A model generated the notes under the pieces. It worked only from the letters and a program-made list of their open reading frames with translations. It searched no databases and was not told the origin of the DNA. Below, piece after piece: positions 7,396 through 17,281 of a stretch of DNA of 64,000 bases. Source of the DNA: JBDTVS01 sp040007095 (GTDB lineage Bacteria; Acidobacteriota; Vicinamibacteria; Vicinamibacterales; CAVVIG01). The position numbers and the translations under genes are program-made. Within the stretch, counting starts at the first letter, position 1, and every line of letters starts with the position of its first letter. Location: contig JBDTVS010000117.1 in assembly GCA_040007095.1 (NCBI GenBank), positions 1-64,000 of the forward strand, written 5' to 3'.

Positions 7396-8310
7396 TCACC
7401 GATTCCGTTCAGTCTCGATCTTTTCCTCGGTCCGTACGGCAAACTCCCGAAAATGGTCGTATCGGGCGATGCCTTCGACGTATTCGTTCCCGTTCCAGTA
7501 GTGTTCCCGCATCTCGACGGGCACGGCGATCTGGAAGCGTTCGTCAAACCGGAACGAGGCCGTAATCTCGTCATCGTCGCTGACCGCCAGTTCGGTCCTC
7601 AGGACTCGCCCGGTTCGGGCCTCGATCCATAAGCGCCCGCGAGCCGCCAGGTCACCATCAGGCGCGCGGCGGAGAATCGTCGGACGCGCCTGTTCCCGGT
7701 ATTCGACAATCCATACGTCCGGCCCCACCTCCGGATCCGCATCCCGCAGCGAGAACTTGAAGCGCGACCGATAGGGTGCCTGAAGAAAGCCCAGCACGAG
7801 CAGCGGATTGTTGATGGTGCGGGACGGGTCGCCGAGGTTGTAGCGATTACCTTCGTGGTCGATCTCGGAGGCTCGCTGCACCGCGGCGGGGGCCGGCTCG
7901 AGAAACAGGGCGGTCAACCGGTCGTTCCGATCGCGGACTGTCCTGCCGTCCACCTCGAGCACGTCTCGAAAAGTGTGCCACGCGCCAAGGTCCGGCGACT
8001 TGACCAGCAGGTAATCGCTGACAAGTTCGCGATGAAGGCTGACGCCGGCGGCCACCACTTCCCTCTCTCGGGGGTTCCCAGCGTTCCTGCCGGCCCCGGT
8101 TCGCGCCCTCCCCCCGATCCGACGGGCATCCTGGACGAAGCGTTCCTCAACGACAATGGTCGCGAAGCGGCGGACGAAGCCGGCGACGTAGTCGGCGGCA
8201 CGCGCCAGGATTTCGTCGCCTTTGGACGGCGCCGCGGATAGCCGGCCCAGGCACACTGCCGTGAACGCGAGCACCAGCACGGCGCTGAAGCCGGGGCCGG
8301 GAAATCTCAT
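7396..8310 (-). CDS. Secreted protein of unknown function
   Basis: 304 residues. The start MRFPGPGFSAVLVLAFTAV is a clear Sec signal peptide with likely cleavage after LSAAP or nearby. The mature protein has no motif I can name; acidic helices (EILARAADYVAGFVRRF), a WIVEYRE strand region and repeated beta-like segments suggest a LolA/VioE-like or lipid-binding sandwich, a fold common among acidobacterial secreted proteins of unknown function. It is convergent with hisA and divergent from the glycan cluster. Coding nature is supported by signal peptide and length, but its role is open. Confidence 0.8.
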   Translation of the reverse strand: MRFPGPGFSAVLVLAFTAVCLGRLSAAPSKGDEILARAADYVAGFVRRFATIVVEERFVQDARRIGGRARTGAGRNAGNPREREVVAAGVSLHRELVSDYLLVKSPDLGAWHTFRDVLEVDGRTVRDRNDRLTALFLEPAPAAVQRASEIDHEGNRYNLGDPSRTINNPLLVLGFLQAPYRSRFKFSLRDADPEVGPDVWIVEYREQARPTILRRAPDGDLAARGRLWIEARTGRVLRTELAVSDDDEITASFRFDERFQIAVPVEMREHYWNGNEYVEGIARYDHFREFAVRTEEKIETERNR

Positions 8311-8390
8311 CCGGCCATGATAGGTGATGGTGTCCGCCAGTCATGAGTTAGTTCGAGGTGAACCAGAAACCCGGCGATTCGCATCGACGG

Positions 8391-8419
8391 TTGACCCCAA
8401 CCTCTTGATACACTAAGCA
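8391..8419 (+). promoter_or_regulatory. Possible promoter of the glycan cluster
   Basis: TTGACC (8391-8396), 17 bases, then TAAGCA (8414-8419). The -35 matches well and the -10 poorly. If used, the first gene would more likely start at GTG 8459 than at TTG 8420. Confidence 0.3.
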
Positions 8420-11400
8420 TTGGCGTCAATTGGCTTACTCAAAGCGCCCGAAGATACTGTGAGCACAGCGGTTCAGGCCCGCGTACTGGAACCGCGCGAG
8501 GACCGGGCGCCGATTTCGGCCGTCCGTGTCGCCGCGGACGGGAAATTTCTGCTCGCCGGCACCGAGCGTTTTCTCGTCAAGGGCGTCACGTACGGCACCT
8601 TCGCCCCTGACGCCCAGGGCTATCAATTTCCGGCGCCCTCGCAGGTGGCCGAGGACTTCCGCCTGATGGCGCGCCTCGGCATCAATACGGTGCGCACGTA
8701 TACCCCGCCGCGAATCGACCTGCTCGACGAGGCGGCGCGTTCTGGACTGCGGGTAATGGTCGGCGTGCCCTGGTCGCAGCACGTCGCCTTTCTCGACAAC
8801 CGGCGATTGAAGCAGGCGATTCGGCAGGAAACGATCGCGCACGTCCGCGAGATCGGGACGCATCCAGCGGTGGCAATCATCGCGCTCGGCAACGAAATCC
8901 CACCAGGCGTCGTGCGCTGGCATGGACGGGTCCGGATCGAACGATTCCTCCGGGCGTTGTACGAGGACGCGAAGGAGGCGGCGCCGGAGAGCCTGTTCAC
9001 CTACGTCAATTTCCCGCCGACCGAATTCCTGGACCTGTCGTTCTTCGATCTCTACGCCTTCAACGTCTACCTGCACCGCGAGGCGGAACTGCGCGCGTAT
9101 CTGGCGCGGTTGCAGCACATCGCCGGTCACAAGCCGCTGCTGCTGGCCGAAGCGGGCGCCGATTCGATTCGGGAGGGCGAAGCAGGTCAGGCCGACATCA
9201 CCGCGATGCACATTCGCACGGCGTTCGAAGAGGGCGCGTGCGGCGCGATCGCATTTGCCTGGACCGATGAATGGTGGCGGGGCGGATTCGACGTCGACGA
9301 CTGGGCGTTCGGGCTCGTCGATCGCCGGCGCCGCCCGAAGGAGGCGGCTCGGGCCGTCGCGACGGCCTTCGAAAATGCGCCGTTCCCGCCCCAGGCGCGG
9401 GCGACGTGGCCGCGCGTGTCGGTGGTGGTCTGCGCGTACAACGCCGCATCGACGCTCGTCGATTGTCTCGCGTCGCTCGAGCGTCTGACCTACCCGGACT
9501 ACGAGATCATTCTCGTGAACGACGGATCGCGCGACCGCACGAGCGACATCGCACACAGCCACCCTGGCGTGCGAGTGATCGACATCCCGAATGGGGGGCT
9601 CAGCGCCGCGCGTAACGTCGGCCTTGCCGAAGCGACCGGAGAGATCGTCGCCTACACCGACGCCGACGTCCGCGTCGATCGCGACTGGCTCACTTATCTG
9701 GTGCAGCCGTTCCTCACCTCGGACGTGGTCGCCTCGGGCGGCCCCAACGTCGTGCCTCCCGACGACCCGCCGATGGCGCAATCGATCGCGCGCGCGCCGG
9801 GCGGGCCGACGCACGTCCTCCTCGACGATCGCATCGCCGAGCACGTCCCCGGTTGCAACATGGCGTTCCGGCGGGAAGCACTGCTCGCCATCGGCGGCTT
9901 CAACGCCGTCTATCTCCGCGCCGGCGACGACGTGGACGTCTGCTGGCGGCTGCAGGCACGGGGCTGGAAGATCGGGTTCGCATCCGCCGCGCTCGTGTGG
10001 CATCACCACCGTGCCTCGGTGAAGGCCTACTGGCGCCAGCAGGTCGGTTACGGCGAAGGCGAGACCTGGCTGATGGCGCACCACCCCGAGAAGTTCCTCG
10101 ACGGCCGGATGTTGTGGCGCGGACGCATCTACAGCCCCTTGCCGTTCGTGCGCTCTCTCTGGGGCACGCGCATCAACGCCGGGATTTGGGGCACCGCGGC
10201 CTTTCCGTCCGTGTACCGGAAAGACGTGCATCCATTCGCGTTTCTCCCGCACTCCATCAGATGGCAGGCGCTCTCGTTCTGCTCGGTGATCGCCGGCCTG
10301 GCAATCACCCTGACGCTGCGTCACCGGTGGGCTGCCGCGATGTTGCTGTGCGCCGGGATGATCGGTCTCGCGGTCACCATCGCGAAGAACCTCGAATACG
10401 CGGTGCGCTCCGACGTCGATTCGCTGCCGGGCAACCGTCTGTGGTACGGCGCGATGGTGGCGTACCTGCATTTCATCCAGCCGCTGGCCCGCTTGCACGG
10501 CCGAATCCGCGGCGTTCTGTCGCCGCCAAGCGTCGCGCTGCCAGCGGGACGGCCGCAGACGAGCCGCGGGCCTCGACCGTCGCCGGCCGAGGCCTGGCGT
10601 GCACTGCTGCTGATTTCAGGAACGGTCATCGAAGATCGCTACTGGTCCGAGCGATGGACCTCCACCGACAGCGTGTTGTCGCTCGTGACCGATTGGCTCA
10701 GGCGATCGCGGGCCGTGCACACCATCGAGATCGACGATGGCTGGTCCGACGATCGCGACATCAGCGTGTTCATCGGCCGATGGGCCTGGCTCGACATTCG
10801 GGCGCTGGTCGAAGAGCACGCCTCGGGGAAGAGCCTGCTCCGCGTCAGCACGCATTTGCGCCCGACCAGCTTCGGCGTCGTCAGCGCACTCGGGCTCGCC
10901 CTGATGCTGCTGCTCGGTGCAGTCGCCGGCGTGGCGCTGCGCTGGCCGATCAGCGGGGCCGTTTCCGCCGGGCTCACGCTGGGACTGATCGCGTTCACGA
11001 TCTGGCGCACCGCTCAGGGCACGGCGATCGTCCGCCGCGCGGTCGACCGCGTCGCCGACGGCCTCCACATGGTGGTGATGCGATCGGGTCCGGCCGGAGT
11101 GCCGCCGATCGCTCCGTCGCTGGTCCGACGATACGGCCTGCGCAGCGCCTTCATCTTCGTCGTCATGATCGTCGGCATCGGCGCCGGCACACTCATGCTG
11201 CGCGAGGCGGCCACCGTCGTGCTCGTGATCGGCCCGAACACCGGCGCGGGCAACGGCGCGCTGACACCGACCATTTCCGCGTGGCTCGACACCCCGGGCG
11301 GGATCGCGATCGCGTCCAACGGCGACATCTACTTCGCCGATTCGCACAATGACGTCATCGACCTCCTGGATCGGCGGTCGGTCGTATCGCGCGTGATCGG

Positions 11401-12283
11401 CAACGGCACCAGCGGTTTCTCGGGCGACGGCGGGCAGGCGATCCGGGCGCAGCTCGACACGCCGGATGGCGTGGCGGTCGCGCCGGACGGCGATCTCATC
11501 GTCGCCGACTCGCACAACGATCGCATCCGCCGGGTCGATCGCCCGACGCGCATCATCACCACCATCGCCGGATCGGGCGAAAACGGTTTTGACGGCGACG
11601 ACAAGCCCGCGCTCGAAGCGGCGCTGAACACGCCGAATGCGGTCTTCGCCACGGCCAATGGCGACATTTACGTGGCCGACACGCTGAACAACCGGATCCG
11701 CGTGATCGATGCTGCCACCGGCACCATTCGCACCGTCGCGGGCGACGGTGGAACCGGTGAAACCGGTCCCATCGGCGACGGCGGACCCGCGACCAGCGCC
11801 CATCTCTTCATGCCGAGCGATGTCGCGGTCGCGCGCAACGGCGACATCTACATCGCCGACGTGCACCACAATCGGATTCGACGCGTCGACGCCAAGACCG
11901 AGATCATCGCGACGGTTGCCGGCAACGGCTCCTTCGGCAACGCCGGCGACGACGGTCCGGCGACGGCCGCGAGCCTGGCCAGTCCGTCGGGGCTCGCGCT
12001 GGTCGAAGACCCGCGCGATGGCGTGACGATGATCTTCATCGCCGACTACTACAATGCGCTGGTGCGTGCCGTCGGCCCCGATGGGCTGATCCGCAATGTC
12101 ACCGACGAGGGCCGACTGGTACTGGGATCGCCGTCCCGCGTCGCGTTCGACACGGTGCGGAACCGACTCTACGTCGCCGACTCCAGCAACAATCAGATCG
12201 TCGCCATCGACATCCCGAAGGTGTCGCCGCGGCCTCGCCTGGTGGGGCGTCCCTTCGGCCCGGCGATCAAGAAGGGGCCGTGA
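8420..12283 (+). CDS. Glycosidase-like + GT2 glycosyltransferase + NHL-repeat fusion
   Basis: 1287 residues with three modules. Residues ~35-320 resemble a TIM-barrel glycoside hydrolase: LGNEIPP and LLAEAGADS carry two likely catalytic glutamates, and WTDEWW follows. Residues ~330-570 are a GT2 transferase: VSVVVCAYNAAS, LVNDGSRDRTSD, the DxD-like YTDADV, GCNMAFRREALL, GDDVDVCWRL and YWRQQVGYG. Hydrophobic membrane segments lie near 617-645, 817-870 and 910-935. Residues ~945-1270 are NHL repeats (GDIYVADTLNNRIR and relatives), giving a five- to six-bladed propeller, probably outside the membrane. It may build or sense an exported glycan together with the ABC exporter that overlaps its stop by GTGA. 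TTG 8420 or GTG 8459 could be the start. Confidence 0.85.
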   Translation: MASIGLLKAPEDTVSTAVQARVLEPREDRAPISAVRVAADGKFLLAGTERFLVKGVTYGTFAPDAQGYQFPAPSQVAEDFRLMARLGINTVRTYTPPRIDLLDEAARSGLRVMVGVPWSQHVAFLDNRRLKQAIRQETIAHVREIGTHPAVAIIALGNEIPPGVVRWHGRVRIERFLRALYEDAKEAAPESLFTYVNFPPTEFLDLSFFDLYAFNVYLHREAELRAYLARLQHIAGHKPLLLAEAGADSIREGEAGQADITAMHIRTAFEEGACGAIAFAWTDEWWRGGFDVDDWAFGLVDRRRRPKEAARAVATAFENAPFPPQARATWPRVSVVVCAYNAASTLVDCLASLERLTYPDYEIILVNDGSRDRTSDIAHSHPGVRVIDIPNGGLSAARNVGLAEATGEIVAYTDADVRVDRDWLTYLVQPFLTSDVVASGGPNVVPPDDPPMAQSIARAPGGPTHVLLDDRIAEHVPGCNMAFRREALLAIGGFNAVYLRAGDDVDVCWRLQARGWKIGFASAALVWHHHRASVKAYWRQQVGYGEGETWLMAHHPEKFLDGRMLWRGRIYSPLPFVRSLWGTRINAGIWGTAAFPSVYRKDVHPFAFLPHSIRWQALSFCSVIAGLAITLTLRHRWAAAMLLCAGMIGLAVTIAKNLEYAVRSDVDSLPGNRLWYGAMVAYLHFIQPLARLHGRIRGVLSPPSVALPAGRPQTSRGPRPSPAEAWRALLLISGTVIEDRYWSERWTSTDSVLSLVTDWLRRSRAVHTIEIDDGWSDDRDISVFIGRWAWLDIRALVEEHASGKSLLRVSTHLRPTSFGVVSALGLALMLLLGAVAGVALRWPISGAVSAGLTLGLIAFTIWRTAQGTAIVRRAVDRVADGLHMVVMRSGPAGVPPIAPSLVRRYGLRSAFIFVVMIVGIGAGTLMLREAATVVLVIGPNTGAGNGALTPTISAWLDTPGGIAIASNGDIYFADSHNDVIDLLDRRSVVSRVIGNGTSGFSGDGGQAIRAQLDTPDGVAVAPDGDLIVADSHNDRIRRVDRPTRIITTIAGSGENGFDGDDKPALEAALNTPNAVFATANGDIYVADTLNNRIRVIDAATGTIRTVAGDGGTGETGPIGDGGPATSAHLFMPSDVAVARNGDIYIADVHHNRIRRVDAKTEIIATVAGNGSFGNAGDDGPATAASLASPSGLALVEDPRDGVTMIFIADYYNALVRAVGPDGLIRNVTDEGRLVLGSPSRVAFDTVRNRLYVADSSNNQIVAIDIPKVSPRPRLVGRPFGPAIKKGP

Positions 12284-14139
12284 GCGGCGCGGAAGGCGCG
12301 GGTGCAGGAGGTCGGCCGGGGCTTCTCCAGTGGACGCTGCCGTTTCTTCGACCGTTTCGCGGCCGCGTCGCGATCATTGTCGTGCTGCTGCTCGTGCAGG
12401 TGGGCCTGGGCGCTCTGCAGCCGTGGCCGTTGAAGATCGTGATCGACCAGGTCCTGCAGGGCCTGCCAATTCCCGAGCCATTTGCCGGATGGCTGGCGGC
12501 GGTGCACGGCGGCGACCGGTTCGTGCTGCTCGTGACTGTCGTCGTGCTCGGCATCCTGATGCAGATTGCCGAGCAGGTGGTGTCGGCCTACAGCACGCAG
12601 CTGCAAGTCGATACCGGCCAGCGGATGGTCTACTCGGTCCGCTACCGGCTCTTCGAGCACCTCCAGGCCCTGGGCCTCACCCATCACATCAACACCAGCA
12701 CCGGCGATGCGGTCTACCGCGTCGACGTCGACGCCTATGCCGTGGAAAACCTGCTGATCGGCGGGTTTCCGCTGGTCACCTCGGCCACGACCTTGCTCGT
12801 GATGTTCGCGATTCTCCTGCGGATGGATCCGACGATCGCACTGCTCTCGCTCACCGTCGTGCCGTTTCTGTATCTGTGCATCCGCTACTACATCTCGACG
12901 CTGATGAATCGGGAGGAGCGCGTCAAGGAGCTCGAGTCGGGACTCGTGGCGCGGTTGTACGAATCGTTCTCGGCGATCCGTCTGATCAAGAGCTTCGCGC
13001 GCGAGCCGTACGAAAAGCAACGCTACTCGCGCGCCGGCGACGACACGATGCGCGCCCGAATTGCCCTGACCTGGCAGCAATCCATCTTCTCGCTCGGCGT
13101 CAGCGCCATCACCATCCTCGGCACGGGGCTCGTCATCGTCGTCGGCGGCCTCCACGTCATGCGCGGTCAGATGTCGGTCGGCGACCTGACGGTGGTGGTG
13201 GCCTACCTCGGCGCGGTGTACGGACCGCTCTCGGCAATCGCCCACAGCAGCGGTCAGCTGCAGGGAGCGCTCGCTGGCGCCAAACGCCTTCGCGATGCCT
13301 TCGAGACATCCGCCGAGCGCGCGGACGATCCCGATGCCGCCGATGCGAGCCGGATCGTCGGCCGGGTCGAGTTCAAGGACGTGGGCTTCGCCTACCCTGA
13401 CCGGACGCGCGTGCTGCAGGGCATCACGTTCACGGCGCAACCTGGCGAGGTGGTCGCGCTGGTCGGGCTGACCGGGGCAGGCAAGACCACACTCGTCAGC
13501 CTGATCCCACGCTTCTTCGACGCGACCGAAGGACAGGTGCTGATCGACGGCGTGGACGTGCGCCGGTACTCCGTGCGGCAGCTGCGCGAGCGAATCGCGA
13601 TCGTGCTGCAGGATCCGGTGCTGTTCTCCGGCACGATCGCGGACAACCTGCGCTACGGGAAGCTGGACGCGGACGCCGAGCAGATCGAGCAGGCCGCGCG
13701 CGCGGCGCACGCGCACGAGTTCGTGTCGCGCCTGCCACGGGGCTACGACACCGAGATCGCGGAAGCGGGCGGCAGCCTGTCGGGCGGCGAACGGCAGCGG
13801 CTCAGCGTGGCGCGGGCCGTGCTGAAGGATGCGCCAATCCTGATCCTCGACGAACCGACTTCGTCGCTCGACGCGATCTCCGAAGAGATCGTGTTCGCCG
13901 CACTGCGGCAGCTTCGCGCGGGACGCACCACCATCGTGATCGCGCACCGTCTGTCGACGGTGAGAGACGCGGATTGCATTCTGGTACTCGACGAGGGCCG
14001 CATCGCCGCGCACGGACGGCACAACGAACTGCTGAAGCACAGCGCCCTCTATCGGCGGATGTGCGCGAGGCTGTCGGTGGGCCGGTCGCTCGACGAGCCC
14101 GAGAGTGTCGACGAGCTCATTGAGGCGGCGAAGCGATGA
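12280..14139 (+). CDS. ABC exporter, fused permease and ATPase (MsbA-like)
   Basis: 619-residue half-transporter that should work as a homodimer in the inner membrane. Residues ~1-320 are the six-helix exporter domain; ~340-600 are the ATPase with Walker A GLTGAGKTTL (about 397), Q-loop IVLQDP, signature LSGGERQRL, Walker B ILILDEPTSSLD and switch IAHRLSTV. All key residues are intact. The GTG at 12280 overlaps the stop of the glycosyltransferase fusion, so the two are co-translated. Context suggests a lipid-linked glycan, glycolipid or similar product as substrate. The exact substrate cannot be read from sequence. Confidence 0.93.
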   Translation: MSGAEGAGAGGRPGLLQWTLPFLRPFRGRVAIIVVLLLVQVGLGALQPWPLKIVIDQVLQGLPIPEPFAGWLAAVHGGDRFVLLVTVVVLGILMQIAEQVVSAYSTQLQVDTGQRMVYSVRYRLFEHLQALGLTHHINTSTGDAVYRVDVDAYAVENLLIGGFPLVTSATTLLVMFAILLRMDPTIALLSLTVVPFLYLCIRYYISTLMNREERVKELESGLVARLYESFSAIRLIKSFAREPYEKQRYSRAGDDTMRARIALTWQQSIFSLGVSAITILGTGLVIVVGGLHVMRGQMSVGDLTVVVAYLGAVYGPLSAIAHSSGQLQGALAGAKRLRDAFETSAERADDPDAADASRIVGRVEFKDVGFAYPDRTRVLQGITFTAQPGEVVALVGLTGAGKTTLVSLIPRFFDATEGQVLIDGVDVRRYSVRQLRERIAIVLQDPVLFSGTIADNLRYGKLDADAEQIEQAARAAHAHEFVSRLPRGYDTEIAEAGGSLSGGERQRLSVARAVLKDAPILILDEPTSSLDAISEEIVFAALRQLRAGRTTIVIAHRLSTVRDADCILVLDEGRIAAHGRHNELLKHSALYRRMCARLSVGRSLDEPESVDELIEAAKR

Positions 14140-14179
14140 TCACGGAACCAGCCCGACCTGTCCGACCAGCCCTGTGAGT

Positions 14180-15298
14180 ATGCGCATCCTCTTTGCGGGC
14201 ATCATCGCGCGCTACCCTTTCGGCGGCGTCACCTGGTGTTCCCTCATGTACCTGCTCGGGCTGCGCGCACTGGGACACGAAGTGTTCTACGTCGAAGACA
14301 CCGGTGAGTGCGTCTACGACCCAATCCAGAACACCGTCGCCACCGATCCGTCGTTCGGGACGGCCTACATTCACGCCGCGCTCGAGCCGTTCGGACTGGG
14401 CGATCGATGGGCGTTCGTGAACTACGACGGCAGCTACCACGGCCGCGGTGCGAGCGAGGTTCAGCACTACGCCGCCGACGCCGATCTCTTCATCAATCTC
14501 TCGGGCGGATCCTGGTTCTGGCGCGACGAGTACGCACGCATCCCCCGCAAGATCTTCATCGACTCGGATCCCGCCTTCACCCAGCTCGCGATCGCGAAGG
14601 CGGAACCATGGTACGTGGCGTTCTTCCAGCGGTTCGATCATCTGTTCACGTTCGGATCGAACATCGGCACGGCCGCGTCCGCGATACCCACCGGCGCCTT
14701 CACCTGGCACAAGACCTGGCAGCCCGTGACGCTGGACGATTGGACGACTCAGACGCCGCCGGGGGATCACTTTACGAGCGTGATGACGTGGCAGATCGAA
14801 AGCTTCGCGGATGTCGGCGGCAACAAGGATCAGGAGTTCATCAAGTTCATCGATCTGCCGGCCCGCACACCGCAGCCGTTCGAGCTCGCGATCAACGGCC
14901 CGCAGACGCTGCTGCGGGAGCACGGCTGGAAGACCGTCGACGCGATGCACGTCTCGCGCACGCCGTGGGAGTACCGGGATTTCATTCACCGATCGAGGGC
15001 GGAATTCGGCGTCGCCAAGCACACCTATGTCGCGTCTCGGTCGGGCTGGTTCAGTGATCGCACCGAATGCTATCTGGCATCGGGCCGGCCGGCGCTGGTC
15101 CAGGATACCGGCTGGACGGCGCATCTGCCGCACGGCGAAGGGTTGCTGGCCTTCTCGACCTTCGATGAGGCGGCGGACGCCATCGAGCGCATCAATACCG
15201 ACTACCCGCGTCACGCTCGCGCGGCACTGGACATCGTGCGCGACCATTTCGACGCGCGGCGCGTGCTGCCTCTTCTGCTGGAAACGGCCTCCTCATGA
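14180..15298 (+). CDS. Putative GT-B fold glycosyltransferase
   Basis: 372 residues from the ATG at 14180 (GTG 14174 is possible). The N-terminal MRILFAGIIARYPFGG with LRALGHEVFYVEDTG looks like the first Rossmann unit of a GT-B enzyme. The late ECYLASGRPALVQDTGW and LLAFSTFDEAADAIE are typical of the nucleotide-sugar binding half. No signal peptide. Lies between the ABC exporter and a GT4 gene, which it overlaps by ATGA, so a part in assembling the exported product is likely. Donor and acceptor unknown. Confidence 0.8.
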   Translation: MRILFAGIIARYPFGGVTWCSLMYLLGLRALGHEVFYVEDTGECVYDPIQNTVATDPSFGTAYIHAALEPFGLGDRWAFVNYDGSYHGRGASEVQHYAADADLFINLSGGSWFWRDEYARIPRKIFIDSDPAFTQLAIAKAEPWYVAFFQRFDHLFTFGSNIGTAASAIPTGAFTWHKTWQPVTLDDWTTQTPPGDHFTSVMTWQIESFADVGGNKDQEFIKFIDLPARTPQPFELAINGPQTLLREHGWKTVDAMHVSRTPWEYRDFIHRSRAEFGVAKHTYVASRSGWFSDRTECYLASGRPALVQDTGWTAHLPHGEGLLAFSTFDEAADAIERINTDYPRHARAALDIVRDHFDARRVLPLLLETASS

Positions 15299-16395
15299 GC
15301 GCGGAGCAGTCGGCGGCTGGCGCGTCGCGCCTCGAACCCGGCGGCAGGCAGGCCGCACCGCTGCGGATCGGCCACGTCGCACCGGTGGCCACCACCGTTC
15401 CTCCTGCCAAGTCCGGCTCCGTCGAAGCGATGACCTCGCTCCTCACCGAGGGCCTGGTGGCCAGAGGCCACGACGTCACGCTCTTCGCCACGGCGAGGTC
15501 GAGGACGAGCGCCCGTCTGCACGCGACCTTCGCCGAGGGTTACTGGCACGACCCGACCATGTGGCCGTGGGAGCTGTACGAGATGTTCAATCTCGCCGCC
15601 GCGGTCGAACGCGCCGGACAGTTCGACGTGATTCACTACGAAGCCGCGTCGTTTCCGATGTCGTTGGCCTTCACGCGGCTGTCTTCGACGCCGATCATCC
15701 AGACGCTGCACCACTCGCCAAGCGATGCCGAGGTGCGGCTGTGGTCGCGCTATCCTGAAGCGCCGTTCGTGGCAATTTCGGCGGAACAGGCCTGTCTCCT
15801 CCAGGGCGTCAACGTCGTCGGCACCGTGCTGCACGGCATCGACACCGATGCATTCGAGTTTCGCGCCGTGCCTGACGACTACCTCTTGTTCCTCGGGCGC
15901 TTCACGCCCGGCAAGGGAGTGCTGCAGGCGATTGAGGTGGCACGGCGCGTGGGCATGAAACTGATTCTGGTCGCGGCCGAAGACGCGTATTATCGCGAGA
16001 CCATCGCACCCCACGTCGACGGCACGCAGATCATGTACTTCGGAGAGGCTGATCATCCGGCGAAGGTCCGGCTGTACGGCGGCGCGAGGGCGCTGCTCTA
16101 CCCGGTGCAGGCGCGCGAGCCCTTCGGGCTGGTGCTCGCCGAGGCAATGGCCTGCGGCACGCCGGCGGCCGCCCTGGATCGTGGCGCCGTGCGCGAAGTC
16201 GTGGACGACGGCGTCACCGGCCTCGTCTTCGACGACCTCGACGCGATGATCGACGGTCTGCCAGGCGTGCTCGCGCTCGATCGCCGGCGCGTCCGCGATC
16301 AGGCCGTCGCCAGATTCGGCGCGTCGCGGATGGTCGACGAGTACCTCGCCGTGTACCGGCGCGTGGTGGAGGCACACCGTGGCCCTCGAGCCTGA
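15295..16395 (+). CDS. Glycosyltransferase family 4
   Basis: 366-residue GT-B retaining transferase. The N-terminal half has RIGHVAPVATTVPP and a glycine/serine loop GSVEAMTSLL for the acceptor side. The C-terminal half has YLLFLGRFTPGKGVLQAIE and the EPFGLVLAEAMACGTPAAA motif with the two glutamates typical of GT4. Cytosolic. It starts inside the stop of the preceding transferase (ATGA) and overlaps the following PIG-L gene by 17 bases, so the block is one translational unit. Sugar specificity unknown. Confidence 0.9.
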   Translation: MSAEQSAAGASRLEPGGRQAAPLRIGHVAPVATTVPPAKSGSVEAMTSLLTEGLVARGHDVTLFATARSRTSARLHATFAEGYWHDPTMWPWELYEMFNLAAAVERAGQFDVIHYEAASFPMSLAFTRLSSTPIIQTLHHSPSDAEVRLWSRYPEAPFVAISAEQACLLQGVNVVGTVLHGIDTDAFEFRAVPDDYLLFLGRFTPGKGVLQAIEVARRVGMKLILVAAEDAYYRETIAPHVDGTQIMYFGEADHPAKVRLYGGARALLYPVQAREPFGLVLAEAMACGTPAAALDRGAVREVVDDGVTGLVFDDLDAMIDGLPGVLALDRRRVRDQAVARFGASRMVDEYLAVYRRVVEAHRGPRA

Positions 16396-17227
16396 TGCCG
16401 CCGCGGCCCTCGCGGGCCGCAGCGTGCTCGCGATTTTCGCGCATCCCGACGACGAGTCGCTGGCCTGCGGGGGCACGCTGGCGCGGCTCGCGGACAATGG
16501 CGCTCGGGTGGTGCTGCTGTGCGCATCTCGCGGCGAGCGCGGACAATCGGCGGATCCGACGGTCGCTCGGGGGCCGGACCTCGGCCGCGCCCGAGAGCGC
16601 GAGCTCCAGCAGGCGGCGAAGGTCCTCGGCATCGCCGAAGTGATTCTGCTCGATCATCCCGACGGCGAGATCCGGTGGGCGAACATCGAGAAGCTGCACG
16701 ATCAAATCCTGCAGGCGATCGCCACCCATGCGCCCGACCTCATCATCACGTTCGATGAGGACGGCCTCTACTGGCACCTCGACCACATCGGCATCCACGA
16801 ACGAACCGTGACCGCCGTGAAGTCATTGGGCGCGGCGGCCCCGCCGTTGTACTACGTCACGATCCCGCATGGCGTGATGCGGGAGGTCACCGACACTGCT
16901 GTGGCCAACGGCTGGGTCCCCCCCGGCTCGATGCTGTTCGGCATCACGCCGGATGCCTTCGGGATTGCCGCGGAACCGCACAGCCTGACCGTGAACGTCA
17001 CCAACTGGGTACCCAGAAAGCTCGCGGCACTGCGTTGCCACCAGACGCAGGTGGGCCCCGGCAACCCGTTTGCCCAGCTCGATCTCGCGGAGGCCATGCG
17101 CTGGCTGGCGACCGAGCACTTCCGCCGCGAGCCGTTCAACTCGCGCGAATCCGTGCTCGACCGGATTGGAGAACCGGCGCGCCGCGGGTGTGAACCCACC
17201 GCGGTCACCGCCGAGAAGGCAGACTGA
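16379..17227 (+). CDS. PIG-L family deacetylase
   Basis: Zn-dependent de-N-acetylase of the GlcNAc-PI deacetylase/LmbE fold, 282 residues. The Zn and catalytic motif AIFAHPDDESLACGG is at residues ~20-34 and the second ligand motif is in WHLDHIGIH. No signal peptide, so it acts in the cytosol, probably on an N-acetyl sugar of the intermediate made by the neighbouring transferases. The GTG at 16379 overlaps the GT4 gene. It differs clearly from BshB1 at 40910 and from the secreted paralogue at 36856. Confidence 0.9.
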   Translation: MALEPDAAAALAGRSVLAIFAHPDDESLACGGTLARLADNGARVVLLCASRGERGQSADPTVARGPDLGRARERELQQAAKVLGIAEVILLDHPDGEIRWANIEKLHDQILQAIATHAPDLIITFDEDGLYWHLDHIGIHERTVTAVKSLGAAAPPLYYVTIPHGVMREVTDTAVANGWVPPGSMLFGITPDAFGIAAEPHSLTVNVTNWVPRKLAALRCHQTQVGPGNPFAQLDLAEAMRWLATEHFRREPFNSRESVLDRIGEPARRGCEPTAVTAEKAD

Positions 17228-17281
17228 CGCCCTCGAGAAGGCATTTTCACTGACCCGTGGTTTCTCATCAGAAAGGCCGCC

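Noticed and set aside
8435..10498. Long reverse open frame opposite the GH-GT2-NHL gene
   Set aside because: Mirror of the true coding frame; composition is Arg/His/Val-rich and no family is recognised.
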